Assembly (NCBI GenBank): GCA_026874595.1
Contig: CM049311.1
Location: forward strand, 56,305,953-56,369,952
From: Sipunculus nudus
Taxonomy: Eukaryota; Annelida; Sipuncula; Golfingiida; Sipunculidae
DNA: 64,000 nt
Reading direction: 5' to 3'
The position numbers and the translations under genes are program-made. Shown here in pieces: positions 31,580 to 45,362 of this stretch. Below the pieces are notes generated by a model. It worked only from the letters and a program-made list of their open reading frames with translations. It was not told the DNA's origin and made no database searches. Each line of letters starts with the position of its first letter. Position 1 is the first letter of the stretch.

Positions 31580-32143
31580 ATATTGTTGTATATTGTTGTA
31601 TATTGTTACAAATGTTCATCATTGATTCATGTTTCAGATGTACCAGCTTCGAATAAATCTTCATGCTTGTCCTTGCTTGTCATCAGGATATCTGAAACCA
31701 ATGATGTAATTGTATATAAATAAACAAATAATGAGCGATATAAACTATTGGGCGATATTAACGTATTAACAGATATAAACGTATCAACCTATCAATTGAT
31801 TATCATTGATAAGGTTGTACTCCGATAGTGTAAGTTATTCTTCATTAATGCTTGCCCATTAGTAAGTTACCTAATGACATGCATTCCACTAAGATCATAA
31901 GAGTATAAATTAAATCATAAACTTACCTATTATGTCTGTATCATGAATGATTCCCCTAGTGGTCGCCGATATTCCAGTGTTCTCCTAATATCCAGGGAAA
32001 CACATCTGATATTATCGTACAAAGATAATTAGTCTTTGTTCTACAATCGTTGATATTCTACTTCCATGTGTATGCACATTCACCATATAGTGTGCAATGC
32101 CTGTGTAAATTGTCGGGACGCCAATTGCAAACAGGGGGGAGTG
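31580..32143 (+). other. Gypsy 3' non-coding region and polypurine tract
   Basis: Non-coding sequence after pol. The polypurine tract AACAGGGGGGAGTG (ending at 32143) directly precedes the LTR, as needed for plus-strand priming. Confidence 0.75.
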
Positions 32144-32538
32144 TGTAACAGGCTCAGGTGTAGACTCCGATAGTGTACGTGATGCCCAATAGAGGGCACC
32201 CAATTTATAGCCTTTTAAGTTCATTTTAGTGTCTATGATGTCCGACAGGGGGCATCACTAGTTAATTAGTCATTTGCATATATTTCCTTATAGGGTTAAG
32301 TTCACTTATCTAATATGCACACGTCACAATGCACCTGACATCTGACTCTGCCGCCAAAACAACTTCAATATTCTTCATTTTTGCGCCATTCCGTCACCAA
32401 ACTTCGTAATGGCAACACGCCATAACCGTTGTATGTTTATTACTTCACAGTAAACCCTTTTCACCACGTCAGTCGTTTGTTGTCGTTTGATGGAAGAGAG
32501 AGGACACTTCCCCTTTTGTTAACCCAGTCGAAGGACTG

Positions 32539-32542
<4 letters not shown>
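32144..32542 (+). mobile_element. Gypsy 3' LTR, truncated
   Basis: Starts TGTAACAGGCTC after the polypurine tract. The last 116 bp match 16799-16914. It breaks off at CTGTTAT, where an AT microsatellite takes over, so the LTR 3' end is lost. It carries two CTCF-like motifs (32186-32199, 32242-32255). Confidence 0.78.
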
Positions 32543-32591
<49 letters not shown>

Positions 32592-32619
32592 AAATTATAT
32601 TACCCTTTATAAAATTACC

Positions 32620-32667
<48 letters not shown>

Positions 32668-32783
32668 ATATTGCAAATATATATGCAATATTATATTACC
32701 TAATATATAAATGCAATATTATATTACCCATTTTATATATAAATACACATTTGCAATATTATATTATCCAATATAAAATTACC

Positions 32784-32818
<35 letters not shown>

Positions 32819-32928
32819 ATATATATATATGTATGAGTAGACATGCTGGTTCATTGTTTTATAGATGGAATGGGATACACAGAAAAGTTGTCCACTGGCA
32901 GTGAATACTTTTCTGTGTATACCCCTTT

Positions 32929-32975
<47 letters not shown>
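32540..32975. repeat. AT microsatellites with an embedded hairpin
   Basis: Several (AT)n blocks separated by short spacers. At 32865-32932 lies a hairpin with arms ATGGAATGGGATACACAGAA and TTCTGTGTATACCCCTTTCC joined by about 20 nt; it may be a miniature foldback element. Confidence 0.85.
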
Positions 32976-32980
<5 letters not shown>

Positions 32981-33346
32981 TTACGTTCTCATCTACTATT
33001 CTCTTAAATGATTTTGCATAACTTAGTCAAACTTCAGAGGGCGGTGGTTCACGTGTGACCGGCTAAAATATTTAGATTTCTTCAAAATTTGGATTTTTAA
33101 CTGGAAAGTCCGAACATTCAATCGTTTGTTACATGTTAATTGATATCTATATGGTGAAAATGTGTAACTAGTTTTATATCTTGCATAACTGTGGATAATA
33201 TAAAATTAAATTGCTAGGTAATACAAAGAGATATTTAAGAAATAAATATTAATTACGAATAACTGGGAAAATAATAAGATAAAATAAAAGATGTAATAGA
33301 TCAACGGCACAGCCCCGCGGGCGTCCCTTTCTGGACCCGCCAATGA

Positions 33347-36000
33347 ATCTTACATGGGACTAAAACAAAGTGCGAGAATCAGGAATTTAAATAATACATT
33401 GGGCTTTCATCCGTCCACAACAAAGTGCCGTTTAATTCCGTTTAAAATACCAAGGTTTTCCGACAAAGAAAAGTTCATTATATATTTCACATATACCTGT
33501 CTTGTTTCTATGTCTGTCAAAATAAGTGGTCAAATTTTTGGAGTAGATTCGGTTCCGGGTGTTAATAATAGCCTGTTCCTAAATCGGACTGCTTGTTGAA
33601 ATGTTATTGATTTATTTCAATATATCATTCCCGGGGTTGAAATTGAGGCTAAATATTATAATTTTAAAATCTTTAGGAGATGTTAGTTGCGGCTCTCCGT
33701 ATTCATTAATAATTTACCAATTAAATATCTAATTCCTAATTTAATATCGGACTAAATGTTGAATTGCAGCAGTCATACCCGTCCAGCAAGTCCTCCGTAT
33801 GCCTTTTATTTGTTCCCGAAGTCTCCACCAGATGTCTTCTAAGTGTCCCCCGTTGTGGTGACAAGGAAGATAAATATGTAAGTATAGTTGTTACAAGCCC
33901 ATTAAGGCGATGACACGCGGACCACTAAAAGGAACACATGAACATTTTTTTATGATACACACGATAATTTTTGCTCCTTTTTTTATCAAAATTCGAAAGT
34001 CTTTTTTACACAACGCCAAGGCCTCCCCTCCCAATCTGGCCATGCTGTATTGCGCCTGTTCTACACTTATATTTGTAAAAGGGTATACGAGGCCTGATAT
34101 TTTTTACATGGAGTATAGTCCTTTCTCCTTAAAATATGATGGCATCTGCTAATATTTCGTTCTCAAACCGTATGCTTACACTTTTGTATAAGCAAGTGAG
34201 AATGTGAACTTTCGCAAAATATAAATAGCATGCACGCCACCTGGTAGCCGTACTTCGCTAAATAAAAAATTAAGATATTTAACCTCCCAACCGGTGTTTT
34301 TTTTCTATGTTTCTTCTTTGATGTTTCATCTCCTTCGATATTGTTACACACACTCAAGACCCCTGGTCACGCCTTGTTGTTAGGGTAACTGATCATTGAC
34401 TTTGTTTACTAACACGCAGAATCATAACAACGTCTAAAACAGGTGAAATTGAGATAGTAAGTCCGTTTTCTGGGAAACTTTTGTCCTCAGTAAAATGAAC
34501 AAATACCGTAAGATAATACACATATTATGTGTGTATTAGGCTTGTAACGAGTGCCTATGCGCAAACTCTATTGTAATAATGATAATGAAAAGCATGTTTG
34601 TTTGTGTAAATACACATATACAGTTGCTACAGGTAAACAATTATTCGGACAGGGAAAAACTAAGTTATTAACTATTCTCGGATTGGTCAAATGAGATATT
34701 TTCCTACGCACCGGTATTTCGTGTACAAAAAAACATAACCAGGGTGACATTATATATTAAAACGCAGTAAGTCACAATGCACTAGAGTTACTTTTCCTCA
34801 TGGATAATCAGATTAATACATTCGTGGCCACATATTAACTTCACGGTCATGCCAACCATGCCGTCCCCGTGCTGTGTAATGTCCCATTGAGAAACTTTTC
34901 GTAGGCGAGTGTGGCTCAACATCAATATCAATATGGAAATGCAGTTGACATCTAAATATATGTCTTTATATGCAAAGAAACTCTTTAATAAAGCAAAAAT
35001 GAATTTGGCATATATGTCCCACAAACGGTTAGGTTTTACCAAGCACAAAGGGATATTTATAAAACCAGCTGTATTAAAGGTAATCTTTAAGGAGTATTAA
35101 TGTCATTCATGGCTTCGTACAACCCGCACTATTCCAAGGATTATGATTAAGGGTGATATGATTAAGGATGACCCATAATAAATTATGTATATAGCGTGAC
35201 TGCATGCTGCTTCTGACTCACTAGGATTATAGACACGCTTCATATAACACAATCTTGTGTAGACTTGTCTTACTTCACGGTTTGGTAACTTTAAAAGTAC
35301 AGAAAATCGCATTAGATGATATCATTAGAAATCCAGTAGCTCTTTGTGTAAGGAGATCCACTCATACTTGGCTCGATGTATATATGAATATCAATAAATT
35401 GCACAACTGCCGAGGATCCTTTCAAATAGGCTTAAAGCTACCATGCATACAGTGTATCGGGCAGTTTTTATGAGCCCTTGTTTTCCAAGATATATGGCCC
35501 GTGAACCGCACTTTTTATCCTGGTCCGAACAGATCTTTGATCGCTGTACCAACCGCATTTCCTGCTTAAATGCTCCCCTTTTAACAACAGAACGTTTTGT
35601 ACAGTATGCACTTCTGTGCTCAATGTTAGTTGATTCGCGTTCACGTGACTGAAGTGACAAGTTGCGTATATATTAATGCTGTATGCTACCGGGAAGCTAC
35701 TAATAACCACCCGTACTGTCATAAACGGCACAGGACGATCTCCGGGTGCACAGGACACACGCTAACTGAACCTCGTCAGCTCTGTGACAGTCCCGTCGCA
35801 GTCCAAGGCCAGTCACTGTAATTTAACAGCACGCCAAAGCTGCTGAAGTAAAGGTTACATCTGTAGTTTGTTTGGTGGACTGGGCACGTTTCCTGTTTAG
35901 GAGATTTAAGGAGACACAACACGATCTTCTGCCTGTTGCTACATACGACTGCCTGCTGAGCTTCTGTGAGTCTACGATTTGTAGACAAATACCAACAAGG
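33347..36000. other. Intergenic region and AIF1 5' flank, no gene recognised
   Basis: Only short unrelated ORFs. The last 150 bp (about 35850-36000) should include the AIF1 5' UTR because it runs uninterrupted into the start codon. No TATA box at a sensible distance was seen. Confidence 0.5.
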
Positions 36001-36031
36001 ATGCCACAGCTAGATTTACAAGATAAACAAG
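36001..36031 (+). CDS. AIF1: AIF1 exon 1 (start codon)
   Basis: 31 coding nt, ATG to a perfect donor CAAG/GTAAGTTAT at 36032, ending in phase 1. It encodes [10 protein letters not shown] plus the first base of Gly, which joins GT at 58381 to give the conserved GGK. It was chosen because it is the upstream ATG exon with matching phase and sequence; it lies 22 kb from exon 2. Confidence 0.85.
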
Positions 36032-38185
36032 GTAAGTTATAACTTATAATTATTAACTCCGCCAACGAGGGTACTCAGACGTTGGCTGTCTGCTTGCTTG
36101 CTTGTTGTTTGTCTACGCACTATATAAAAAAATTTGATGAAATAATTTCAGTGATGTTTAAGATATGGTTGACCATGGGCCATAGAACACTTGGAATGAT
36201 CAAAAATTCGCCCATTTTTATATTTGTTTATCCAGATAACATCTGATGAAATAAAATAATCAAAATTTTATCATCCCCCCCCCCACCCCACAAGGTTTCC
36301 ATACAATAGAAGAATATTTATATAGTCAGGTAATGGTTTCGTTACCGAGGCATGAAACGGGCCGGGTTATAATGGCAGTGACGTCACCAAGATGACGTCA
36401 TTATATTGGACGTATACATAATTACGTAAAAACTGTCTGGCCGTGGATGAGAACCTGAAAACAAGGCGATGTATTTTGGAGGCAGAAGGTATAGATGAAA
36501 TCGGCAAGCGAGCTGCTTCTTGACCCGTTCTAGCACCAAGTTTGCTTGCTGTGAATATTGATTTTTTTCGATACATTTTGTCAAATGAATGGTTGGCATT
36601 GGTATGGAGGTACGGCTGAGTAAATCTGGAATGTGGTCGTTTAATGTTGCTGATCTAGTTGTGGGTCCAGTTTTTTGCGGAGGTATGCGCTCTGTTAGTG
36701 CTTTCTAGTTATGTTATCAATAGCAAGTACATGGAGAAGCGTTTAATGACACGTGTTTTAATACAGGCTCGGGTAAAAATTACATAATACCAAGACCAGA
36801 TCCAGTGTCACCTTGACATCTGTTTAATTCCTTATGCAAAAAAAAAAAGAAAAAACGTACAAATTTATGTCTTGAGACAACCCATTCGCGGCTTGATGCG
36901 ATGTGCATGTATGTGTTTGTAACAAAATGCGGTGTTACTGATAAAAATATAGTTTCATTTTTCTGTTTTAATAGGTTGTTATATTACAGGCTGAGTGATG
37001 TTGTGTGCCTGGTCTTTGCTGTACATGTTTGATATGAGTACAGAGTGAAGCGGGGCGGTTTAACAATCTTGTCACTGGCTTTATGAATCCAATTTTGCAT
37101 TTTGCAAGTCCCTGTTGCACCCTCCTCCTACTCAATAATACGGCAGGTTATTTAATCTGGCCACAAGGGGGCGCATTCCGTTCAGAGGCATAAATGAGTC
37201 ACGAGCAGTTGGGAAATAATATATTTACTTTCCCTAAAGTGACTGCTTGGGTAGTTTCAGTGTTATAAAAAAGTATAAGAATGAACTTGCATTGAAAGAC
37301 CATGAAGTGGAATCAGATATATAGTTTGGAGGTAACTGATATATATACATGTACGGCTGGTTCAAATGCATTAAGATCAATGTTGTATAATCTCTTTTAA
37401 ATTCAAGACATGTTTGTTTCTGTGTAACCCTTCATGTTGCGAGAGATTTAATATTGATTACACTTCAGAGGTTGTTCACTTAGAGTCTTTAAACTCAAGC
37501 CTGTCAGGTGGACTCTGCGCTAAGTGCCATGTATATGCGAGTAGAATGGGTTTACCTCGAAGTGAAAGGGAATCTATAGGGTTGATTACTTGGCGAGTCA
37601 ACTATAAGCAAAAGTTGTTTGCGTGATAGTGAAACTGAGTTGTAACAAAATGAAGCCTAAAACTACATGTACAGCGTTAAATATAAACACCTCTTTCTTC
37701 ACTGTTGCAGTCGCTACCACCGACTTTATGTTACGTGAGGTTGCTATAATTTGAAGTGTATATTTTTTGTTACTTGTATTAGGATCTTTCCTCTTGACCC
37801 GGCTTCCAGCAGAGTGTCTGTACACATAAGGACGTTGTGCCTTGATACGGAGAACAATAAATCATCACTGATCCCTGTGTTTACAAGCATCACTATATCA
37901 AATATACACACGTGACACTTCACTCTGTCAAACTCTACCGTCCCCGGTTTTTTAGTCCTAGCTCCGTCCATAAATCAAGATAAGCTTTCCGACTTGCCAG
38001 TGAGCCAACTTTCATTTTACTTCTCAGAACGTTTTATCTGTAAAACAGTTAAGGGAGCATGTAAATCAGTATATATGTTAATATTTTATTAACTGTTATA
38101 GATCATATTGCTATATAACGTTGTTACAGTTACAGACAAGATCCTTTCCCATTATTCATCTGCTGCAAATGCAAAGCACCATGAG

Positions 38186-38264
<79 letters not shown>

Positions 38265-38286
38265 TATATATATACATATGAATATG

Positions 38287-38320
<34 letters not shown>

Positions 38321-39691
38321 ATTATATATATATATACATATGAATATGTATATAATTTTTATACTTATATATACAGGTGGCATATATGAAGGGATTGAGG
38401 CATATAGTCCGTGACCTCTTCTCCGTGCACCACATTTTTTCATGGGAAAATTCCTCATATTTTATTACCTCCGCCAGGACGGTATGTGTTCATTCCCGTT
38501 CGTCTGTTTGTCTGTTTGTCCACAACATTTATAATTCAATCATGAACGGAATCCCATGACATTTTCAGGGCATTTCGGGAATGTGCAATTGAAGTTTCAA
38601 TTAGATTTGGTGTGGATCAGGCACACGATCCGGTTTCAGGAACTTTACCAGCCACTTTTACACGAATCAACACGAATATAAGTCAATATAAGTCTGTAAA
38701 TAATAAGTCAATGGCATTCATTAATTAATTCAAAAATTAATGCAGATATCTAGCGGTGTATATGTTACATAATATATGAGTAATGCCGAATGGGTACGCC
38801 GTGTATATATAGGTATCTAGAATCTAGAATAACCCAATGTGGCTTAAGGAAGAAATACCTGGGTAGACATTGCTACGCATTTTCCTAGGCGACATCACTT
38901 AAAGCATGCTTCCAGGAAGTAATAAGTGTATACTACACACAGCGTGCGTGCTCAATTGTGTGTGTGATCTCCAAATAAGGAAGTTTCAGCGTTCGTGCGT
39001 GGAATCCGGATTCGTCATTTTGATCAGTATCACATCATGACGATATAACCAGACTGTAGGACAAATATGGAAAGTTATTAAAAAACAGGACAGGGAACAT
39101 TATATTTGTTCATCATGCACTCATGTTAGTTAATTTCTATTGTTACGGGGTGACATAAAAGCGGACCGAACTGTCTCGCCAGGGAAGCTTGCTTTTCCAG
39201 CGAAGCGGTTGGAACGCCAGACTTGTGCGCCACCGACATGGGTTCGAATCCCGGATCGGCCCAGTCTTTTCCCCTGAGCAATTTGTCTTCGTAACAAAAT
39301 GGGGGCTCGTCTAACGTGACGGTTTACTTTGTGGCCCAGGGAATAAGCTCACCGAAAAGTGACTCCTGGGATAATCAGTTTTGTTCTGAAAGCAGAACGC
39401 TCTTAAGAGGGGGTGTGTTACAGGGTGACATAAAAGCGAACCGCCTGACTTGTGCGTCACCAACACGGGTTCGAAACCGGGATCGGCCCAATATATTCCC
39501 CTCAACAATTTATCTTCGTAACACTATTAATAATTAATAATCTCATTCTTTGACAAACTCGCTCCTCTGTTGAAAAGATATCTCATATTTATTATTTAAT
39601 GCTGTTGGAGGTGGGCCTTGTGCTAATTAATAAATTGCTTTTTAAATCTGGATATATTTTTATATATACGTACATACATACAAACATACAA

Positions 39692-39733
<42 letters not shown>

Positions 39734-41133
39734 TTCGCACCGACGTCAAGCGAAAATTCAACAGGTTCAGTCGTTGTGATGAGTCTCCATGGGAACGTAC
39801 ACCAGTTGATGTCCATATATGGGGACTAAGTGGTTAAGTTAGTGGGGGTGGGGGGCGCATGATGATCAGTCACTAGGGATGCAGATGACCCAGTAACCTC
39901 TTTGTCATGTGGGGCGAACGGTAAATTATCAGAACAGCTCTTGTGGTCATGTGATGCTTGACGGAACCCGGATATAACAGCAGAACAGGGTCACAGTCAA
40001 TAAACATAAACAGATCCGTTGTGTGCACACGGCTTAATTATCTTCTATATATTCTAGTCTGTCTTTGTTGTGGGTAATCTCTAAAATAGACAATAGCCTG
40101 ACGACCATCATTTGATTATCTGTTAACAGGGATACCACGACATTCCATAGGTATTTAAATGGCAGTTTATTGAGGCAACACAGAGTCGTGGAGACTGTAA
40201 AATCCAGGCACGAATTATAAATGCGGTTTCTGGTACTGTGATTTAAAATGTCATGTTATACGTTACATATTTTACCCAAACGACAGCATCTGAAAGAATA
40301 AGGTATGAGATACTAACTTCCTATGATAGTAACCCTTAATTCCTGTGAGCGAAAATAGAATTTCGTCTTCTTTATATATAGTATTTACGTTTTATTATGT
40401 CAACAGATTCCCGAGGCATTCATGTTTTATGATATGTACAGCGGGAATTACCAATATACTTATTTATCTCAAGACAGTATGCATATGCATGAAAATTAGC
40501 GATGATAAATTACAGGGATTCTTGATAAATATCGGTATACTTAAAGTGTGGTGGATTTTAGATTTATGGCAGAAACCTGATTTGTTTCACATCTCTGTAC
40601 ATCTCGGTTGTATTTTTCAATCATCCTCCGTATGTGTGTGTGCGTATGTGTCTGTATATTTAAAAAAAGCACGTACTTGCATTCTTTACTTTGCTATATA
40701 GCAGATAGGGCTACTAACAAAATAACATACACTCCGGAGGTCGCATATGAAACTACCTTGTGTATTTAATGTTTATTTATAGCATTGCTTTTGGCGCTCC
40801 TGGGAAATTCCCGGGCAAGATCAATAATGTATGATCAACTCTCAGCAGGGGTCACGGGCGACAGGAGAGACCTTACACAACGGCAGTTTATTGAATAAAT
40901 ATCCCGATACAGATAAACATGCTGACGTCAATAGTACATCAAATGTAGGGAAGTGATAATGTCAACCCTGTTTATGCGCTCGATTATTAACGATCTGTTC
41001 TCTTTTGAGCGGAGTCCATTTTGGTTTTACGGAACTCTTCCCCTTTGAGAGCGAGCTTTTTTAAGATTAGGATCCTCCCAAACTCTATATAACATGTTTA
41101 CAGCATGCAAGTATGATGCAAATATAAATAAAA

Positions 41134-41177
<44 letters not shown>

Positions 41178-42088
41178 ATACATACCTGAGGGAAATATTT
41201 ATAGATGTCAGATGTTATACATAAATGTATATAGAATGTTCTGCAAGATATGGATATTTCCAGTTAATTTGAACAAACTTTATTACAATTAGTTTCAATA
41301 ATATAATTGGTCTCAGTGTCATTCACACTATACATGTTAGCTGGTGTATTTTCGAGGTGGTCTTTTAAATGAGATCTGATATAGAGAGCAAATTAGAATG
41401 GTGACTGTGGTTAAGTGGTCGTTAATTTGAGGTGGTCGCTAAAATGAGATGGTCCTTAGGCGAGGGTTTACTGTTTCCTGTTGAATTTCGCCGCCCTCGG
41501 TATATAACCATCATCCCTGTCACATCTTCTCAGTTAAGGGATGATCATTAAACAAATGTATACAGCAAATCGTGTCCAAATCGTCGTGGATCGTGTCTAA
41601 TGTGTTTGTTTATCAAAAACTGAATTAACGCAGCAGTTATATGTATGTAACACCGATTATCAACCCACACTCATGTCCAACATGCTTGAGATACGATAAT
41701 TCTCTCGTTGAATGTGTTAATGAATAGTTGTCACGTATTTGGCGAGGCCTGAAACAGTGCCCGTAATTAAAGGTTTTAACGTCGTTGAATGGTCGTTTAG
41801 CAGGGATTCAATGTTTATGTTCTACTTTTACTGTTCATATTTTTGCAAGGTCAGCATGTAGTAGTTATTATAGTATTAGTATTAGTAGCGGTAATAGTAG
41901 TAATACTAGGAGTAGTTGTGCCAGTGGAAGACAGTTATTAATGTTAGTAATATTACTTCAACTACTACTACTACTATTACTACTACTACTACTACTACCA
42001 CTGCTAATAATAATAAAAATTATTATTATTATTATTATTATTATAATTGTCTTAATTATTATTATTACTATTATTACTATTATTACTA

Positions 42089-42119
<31 letters not shown>

Positions 42120-45100
42120 GTAGTAGTAGTAGTAGTATGTTTATTATTATTATTATTATTAAGCGAGTCGCTGGTTGTATTAGCAGATAACCTTATATAT
42201 AGGTGTATTATTTAGAACAGATCATATGTTAGCATGTATTTATTTGGAGATCTTTAAGGGGAAGGTTATAATCGTAATCATGTGCTGATGTTATCTGATC
42301 TGCTTTTAATCAGGTGGCCTCGTCACTTGTGGTTATGATATATTGTCTGTAGTGGTTTATCAGCTTTGATAAACAGAAACATGTTCTGGCGGATAATCGA
42401 AGTATTTTATGTACCCTCATTTCAATTAAATCCGATTGTATATGATAAAACACATAAAAAAGAATAAATATACGTGAAAAATGACCTATCAATAATAAGC
42501 AAAATACCTATAGGATTCGGCTCAGTACAATGCTGCATTATCCTTTTAAAAGTCGTATTTTGTTGTTACACTTTTGCCAAGTCGGAAGGTATTCATTTTT
42601 CCCGTGGAATCCTTGCTTGGTTTATCTGTCAGCGACTTCAAATATGTTTTAACAGATTTTGATGATATTTGTTTTGCAAAATTTCGTTTGGAACTAGGGG
42701 CCACACATATGCCATTAACTACCGTAGGTTACATGTATCTTTCTGTTTGTAAACATTGACGCATGTAACGTGTTCACCAGCAGCTTATATCAATCAACAA
42801 CCTCATACAATCGTCACAGAGGCGTTGGCTCTTTTTTTCATAAATCAGTGCGCGCGGGAGATTTTTTTTTTTTTCGTATGATTCGACAAGAATGTCATAT
42901 GAGCAGCGAAAAGCATGAAAATTACAGATTTCTTTTGCTAAACAGGTAAAAGCACTATATAACAAAGGAAATCTTATCAAATGTGTATCATTTTATCTTC
43001 TTGAAAGATGCAAATCAATATAAAAATATTTGATGGGGGGGGGGGGGGTTAAACTGACGCGCGTGGTGCCTCAGAACGATACCTTAATTTTCTGGCCTTA
43101 TAAGAACTTTTTAAACACGAAATTCCTACAGTTCATTAATAATTATCCATGCAGAATAACCCAGAAATCAAAGATTCTTCAGAAAAGGTAGGTGAATTGC
43201 TAGCTTTCAACTTTGCACCACACCTTCAGTGCTCCTCTTAGAGTATTTACGCAATAATGCATCCATGTATGTTGCCAGGTATGTTTGTTCGGCCAGTATT
43301 GACTCTTTCTAAATACTTACACTCCTGATAGTAACCCCTTGCAGGTTAAAAGTATGAATTATATGTACTTACTGTATCTCTCAAAGATAAGAGCATATCT
43401 TTTTAAGAAACATATAATACTAGAGTATGTTTCTGCTGCTCTTGACGACGAGGATCGAAAGGATTGTGCTGACACCTGGTGGTGAAATGATGTACCACAA
43501 ATACCTGTTGTGGCTCAGAAAAGAATCGGGTCGAACGTGCACGCATGTGGAGGTTTTGATATGAAAGATATTTATTTTTGCACCAAACACGACCAAATAA
43601 AAGTGATGGTTCATTCTATTATTCTAACTTACTGAAATGAATGGAAGAAAGGTGCAATTATAGAATTAAAATTTTAATTTATTTTGCATTTTCATGGAAA
43701 AGCATACGCTCTTTACACAGCGCTTTACCTATAGGGCTACTTCCTATATCGTAAGGCGCTGTTTGTTATGACCTCGTATCCTGAATTGCAACACCAGAGG
43801 GGAGCACTGTATTTTTGTCCAATCAGATGAGACCTTGTGCTGGAAGACAAAGCCAAGCGAGGAATACACGGAGCCAACCATATTCATTTCTTTTTGAGTG
43901 ACAGCTCATCCCCAAGCGTAACCGTCTGAACAGGCCACAGGCTCAGAGAGAATTGCCCCTGACGTGGTTTACTTAGGGCCTTGGGCACATAGGATGCTCG
44001 GCCGGTGAGCTGTAATTCAAACGAAACGTAACAACAAAGGCTGCGTGCACACTTCGCTGGCTGGTTTCAGTTCTGCAGGCAGCAGATACATGGCCACGCT
44101 AACACAGTCATAATGTCATAATCGAATCGGTCCATGATGCGAGAATGCAGAGGGAGCAATTTAAATTCAACCGGAAACTCATCAAGCGGCGTTTGAAGCG
44201 CAGTAATGGGCGGAGCCAGGATGCCTGTCGAGTGTTTGTTTATTGGCATCTGATTGGCTGCTTGTCACATCGTACGCACGTTTATTTCAGTGAACAACAA
44301 ACGGCCATCTGGTGTCTAAATATATCATAAACGGTCAAAGCTGGCAGCGTTAAAATCAGTTGCTTCTTTAGAAGCGCAAGATTTCCGCTGCCTCGGGAGC
44401 GTAGGAAAAGCACGGCCTGTTAACATGGACTGCATAGAAAAAACGCACGGTATCAATGTATAATTTAATCTTATATTACATGGTGGATAAATATGTATGA
44501 CTCAAGCATCATCTTTATGGGTATGTGCTAGGACTTTGCAGATCCTGAAAAAAAACATGCATTATCCGCTCTATGCCTCAATTTATTAAGGCTGTGCAGA
44601 TCCTAAAACCATTAGATAGATCTTGGGCTGGCATCATCTTTCTATAATCAAGACACTGGCAGCTACGCATCTAGAGACCTTACTTTATCGAGCAACTCCT
44701 CTTGCTTTATCAAAGATTATGTTCATAGCCAATTAAATGGCTGTCGTAAGCTTCTTTATGTACCTGTAAAAAATAAAGTATGCGTTGTTATATTCTGATA
44801 TACGGGCTCCTAATGCTTGATGTGATCGAGAATTTCACAGAGAAAATATATGCTTGTAATCCTGTCCAGTTTCCAGTGCACGTGTTCCTGTTTACACGGC
44901 AGTTGACAAGTTTTGACACCTTTGAACTGTTCACTTTTGTCACGTTGAGTCTGATGTGCCGTTATAATTTCTCCCCCTTCTCACGTGCGGGCTTGTTCCT
45001 AATTCATGAAATAATAACTACCAGTGCCTAGATTGTGAGAAGAAGGGTGACTTACTCACCCACAGGTTTGGGATCATTTCTCTGTCTGACAGATCTATGT

Positions 45101-45304
45101 GTCATATCCTACGGTACTTTTCGTCTTGATTTGCACGTCTGTTCAAATAAAACCCTTTTTTTATTTACTAGATTATTTTTATAGAAATATGATGCTTCGT
45201 GAAGAATGAAGAGGGCATTCCATATGTGTGTATGCAGTACGTGTGCGTTAGGTATGAGTATATACCTGGGAATTGCACCCTTTATATTCATTATATTTAT
45301 GATT

Positions 45305-45362
<58 letters not shown>

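Larger units (their letters stand above)
16799..32542 (+). mobile_element. Ty3/Gypsy LTR retrotransposon, inverted 5' third, interrupted by Ngaro
   Basis: A 116-bp direct repeat (16799-16914 and 32427-32542, two differences) belongs to the two LTRs. Between them lie gag, protease and the first half of RT on the minus strand (17357-20967), then the second half of RT, RNase H, integrase and a C-terminal tail on the plus strand. Internal order and content match Gypsy pol once the 3.6-kb inversion is recognised. A 7.8-kb Ngaro element separates RNase H from integrase. Frameshifts and stops in gag, protease, RT and pol show the copy is dead, although the LTR pieces are about 98% identical. Confidence 0.85.
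16711..33346. mobile_element. Possible DNA-transposon end pair around the retroelement nest
   Basis: TCAGTGGCGGATCCAGAAA at 16711 and the reverse complement of TCATTGGCGGGTCCAGAAA ending at 33346 form an inverted pair 16.6 kb apart. They may be the ends of a small DNA transposon into whose AT-rich middle the Gypsy element inserted. No convincing target duplication was found (only ATC), so this is tentative. Confidence 0.35.
36032..39140 (+). other. AIF1 intron 1, first part; no gene
   Basis: Non-coding. Contains a C-rich tract near 36280, a CTCF-like site at 37161 and an AT microsatellite at 38186-38352. Short ORFs here have no family signal. Confidence 0.55.
39141..39523 (+). mobile_element. 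TRIM-like miniature LTR retrotransposon, complete
   Basis: 383 bp. Left LTR 39141-39296 (156 bp) and right LTR 39416-39523 (108 bp) both run TGTTAC...GTAACA; the right copy lacks about 46 bp near its start. Three bases after the left LTR is a primer-binding site TGGGGGCTCGTC (39300-39311), complementary to the tRNA-Pro 3' end. A polypurine tract AAGAGGGGGTG ends at 39415, directly before the right LTR. Target duplication CTAT flanks both ends (39137-39140 and 39524-39527). The 119-bp interior has no coding capacity. The LTR contains a tRNA-like stretch with box A-like AGCGGTTGGAACGC and box B GGTTCGAATCC. Confidence 0.88.

Noticed and set aside
34370-34390. Telomere-like GTTAGGGT
   Set aside because: Single occurrence, not repeated.
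41785-42215. ORFs with long Leu, Ile and Tyr runs
   Set aside because: Trinucleotide microsatellite; no flanking coding sequence.
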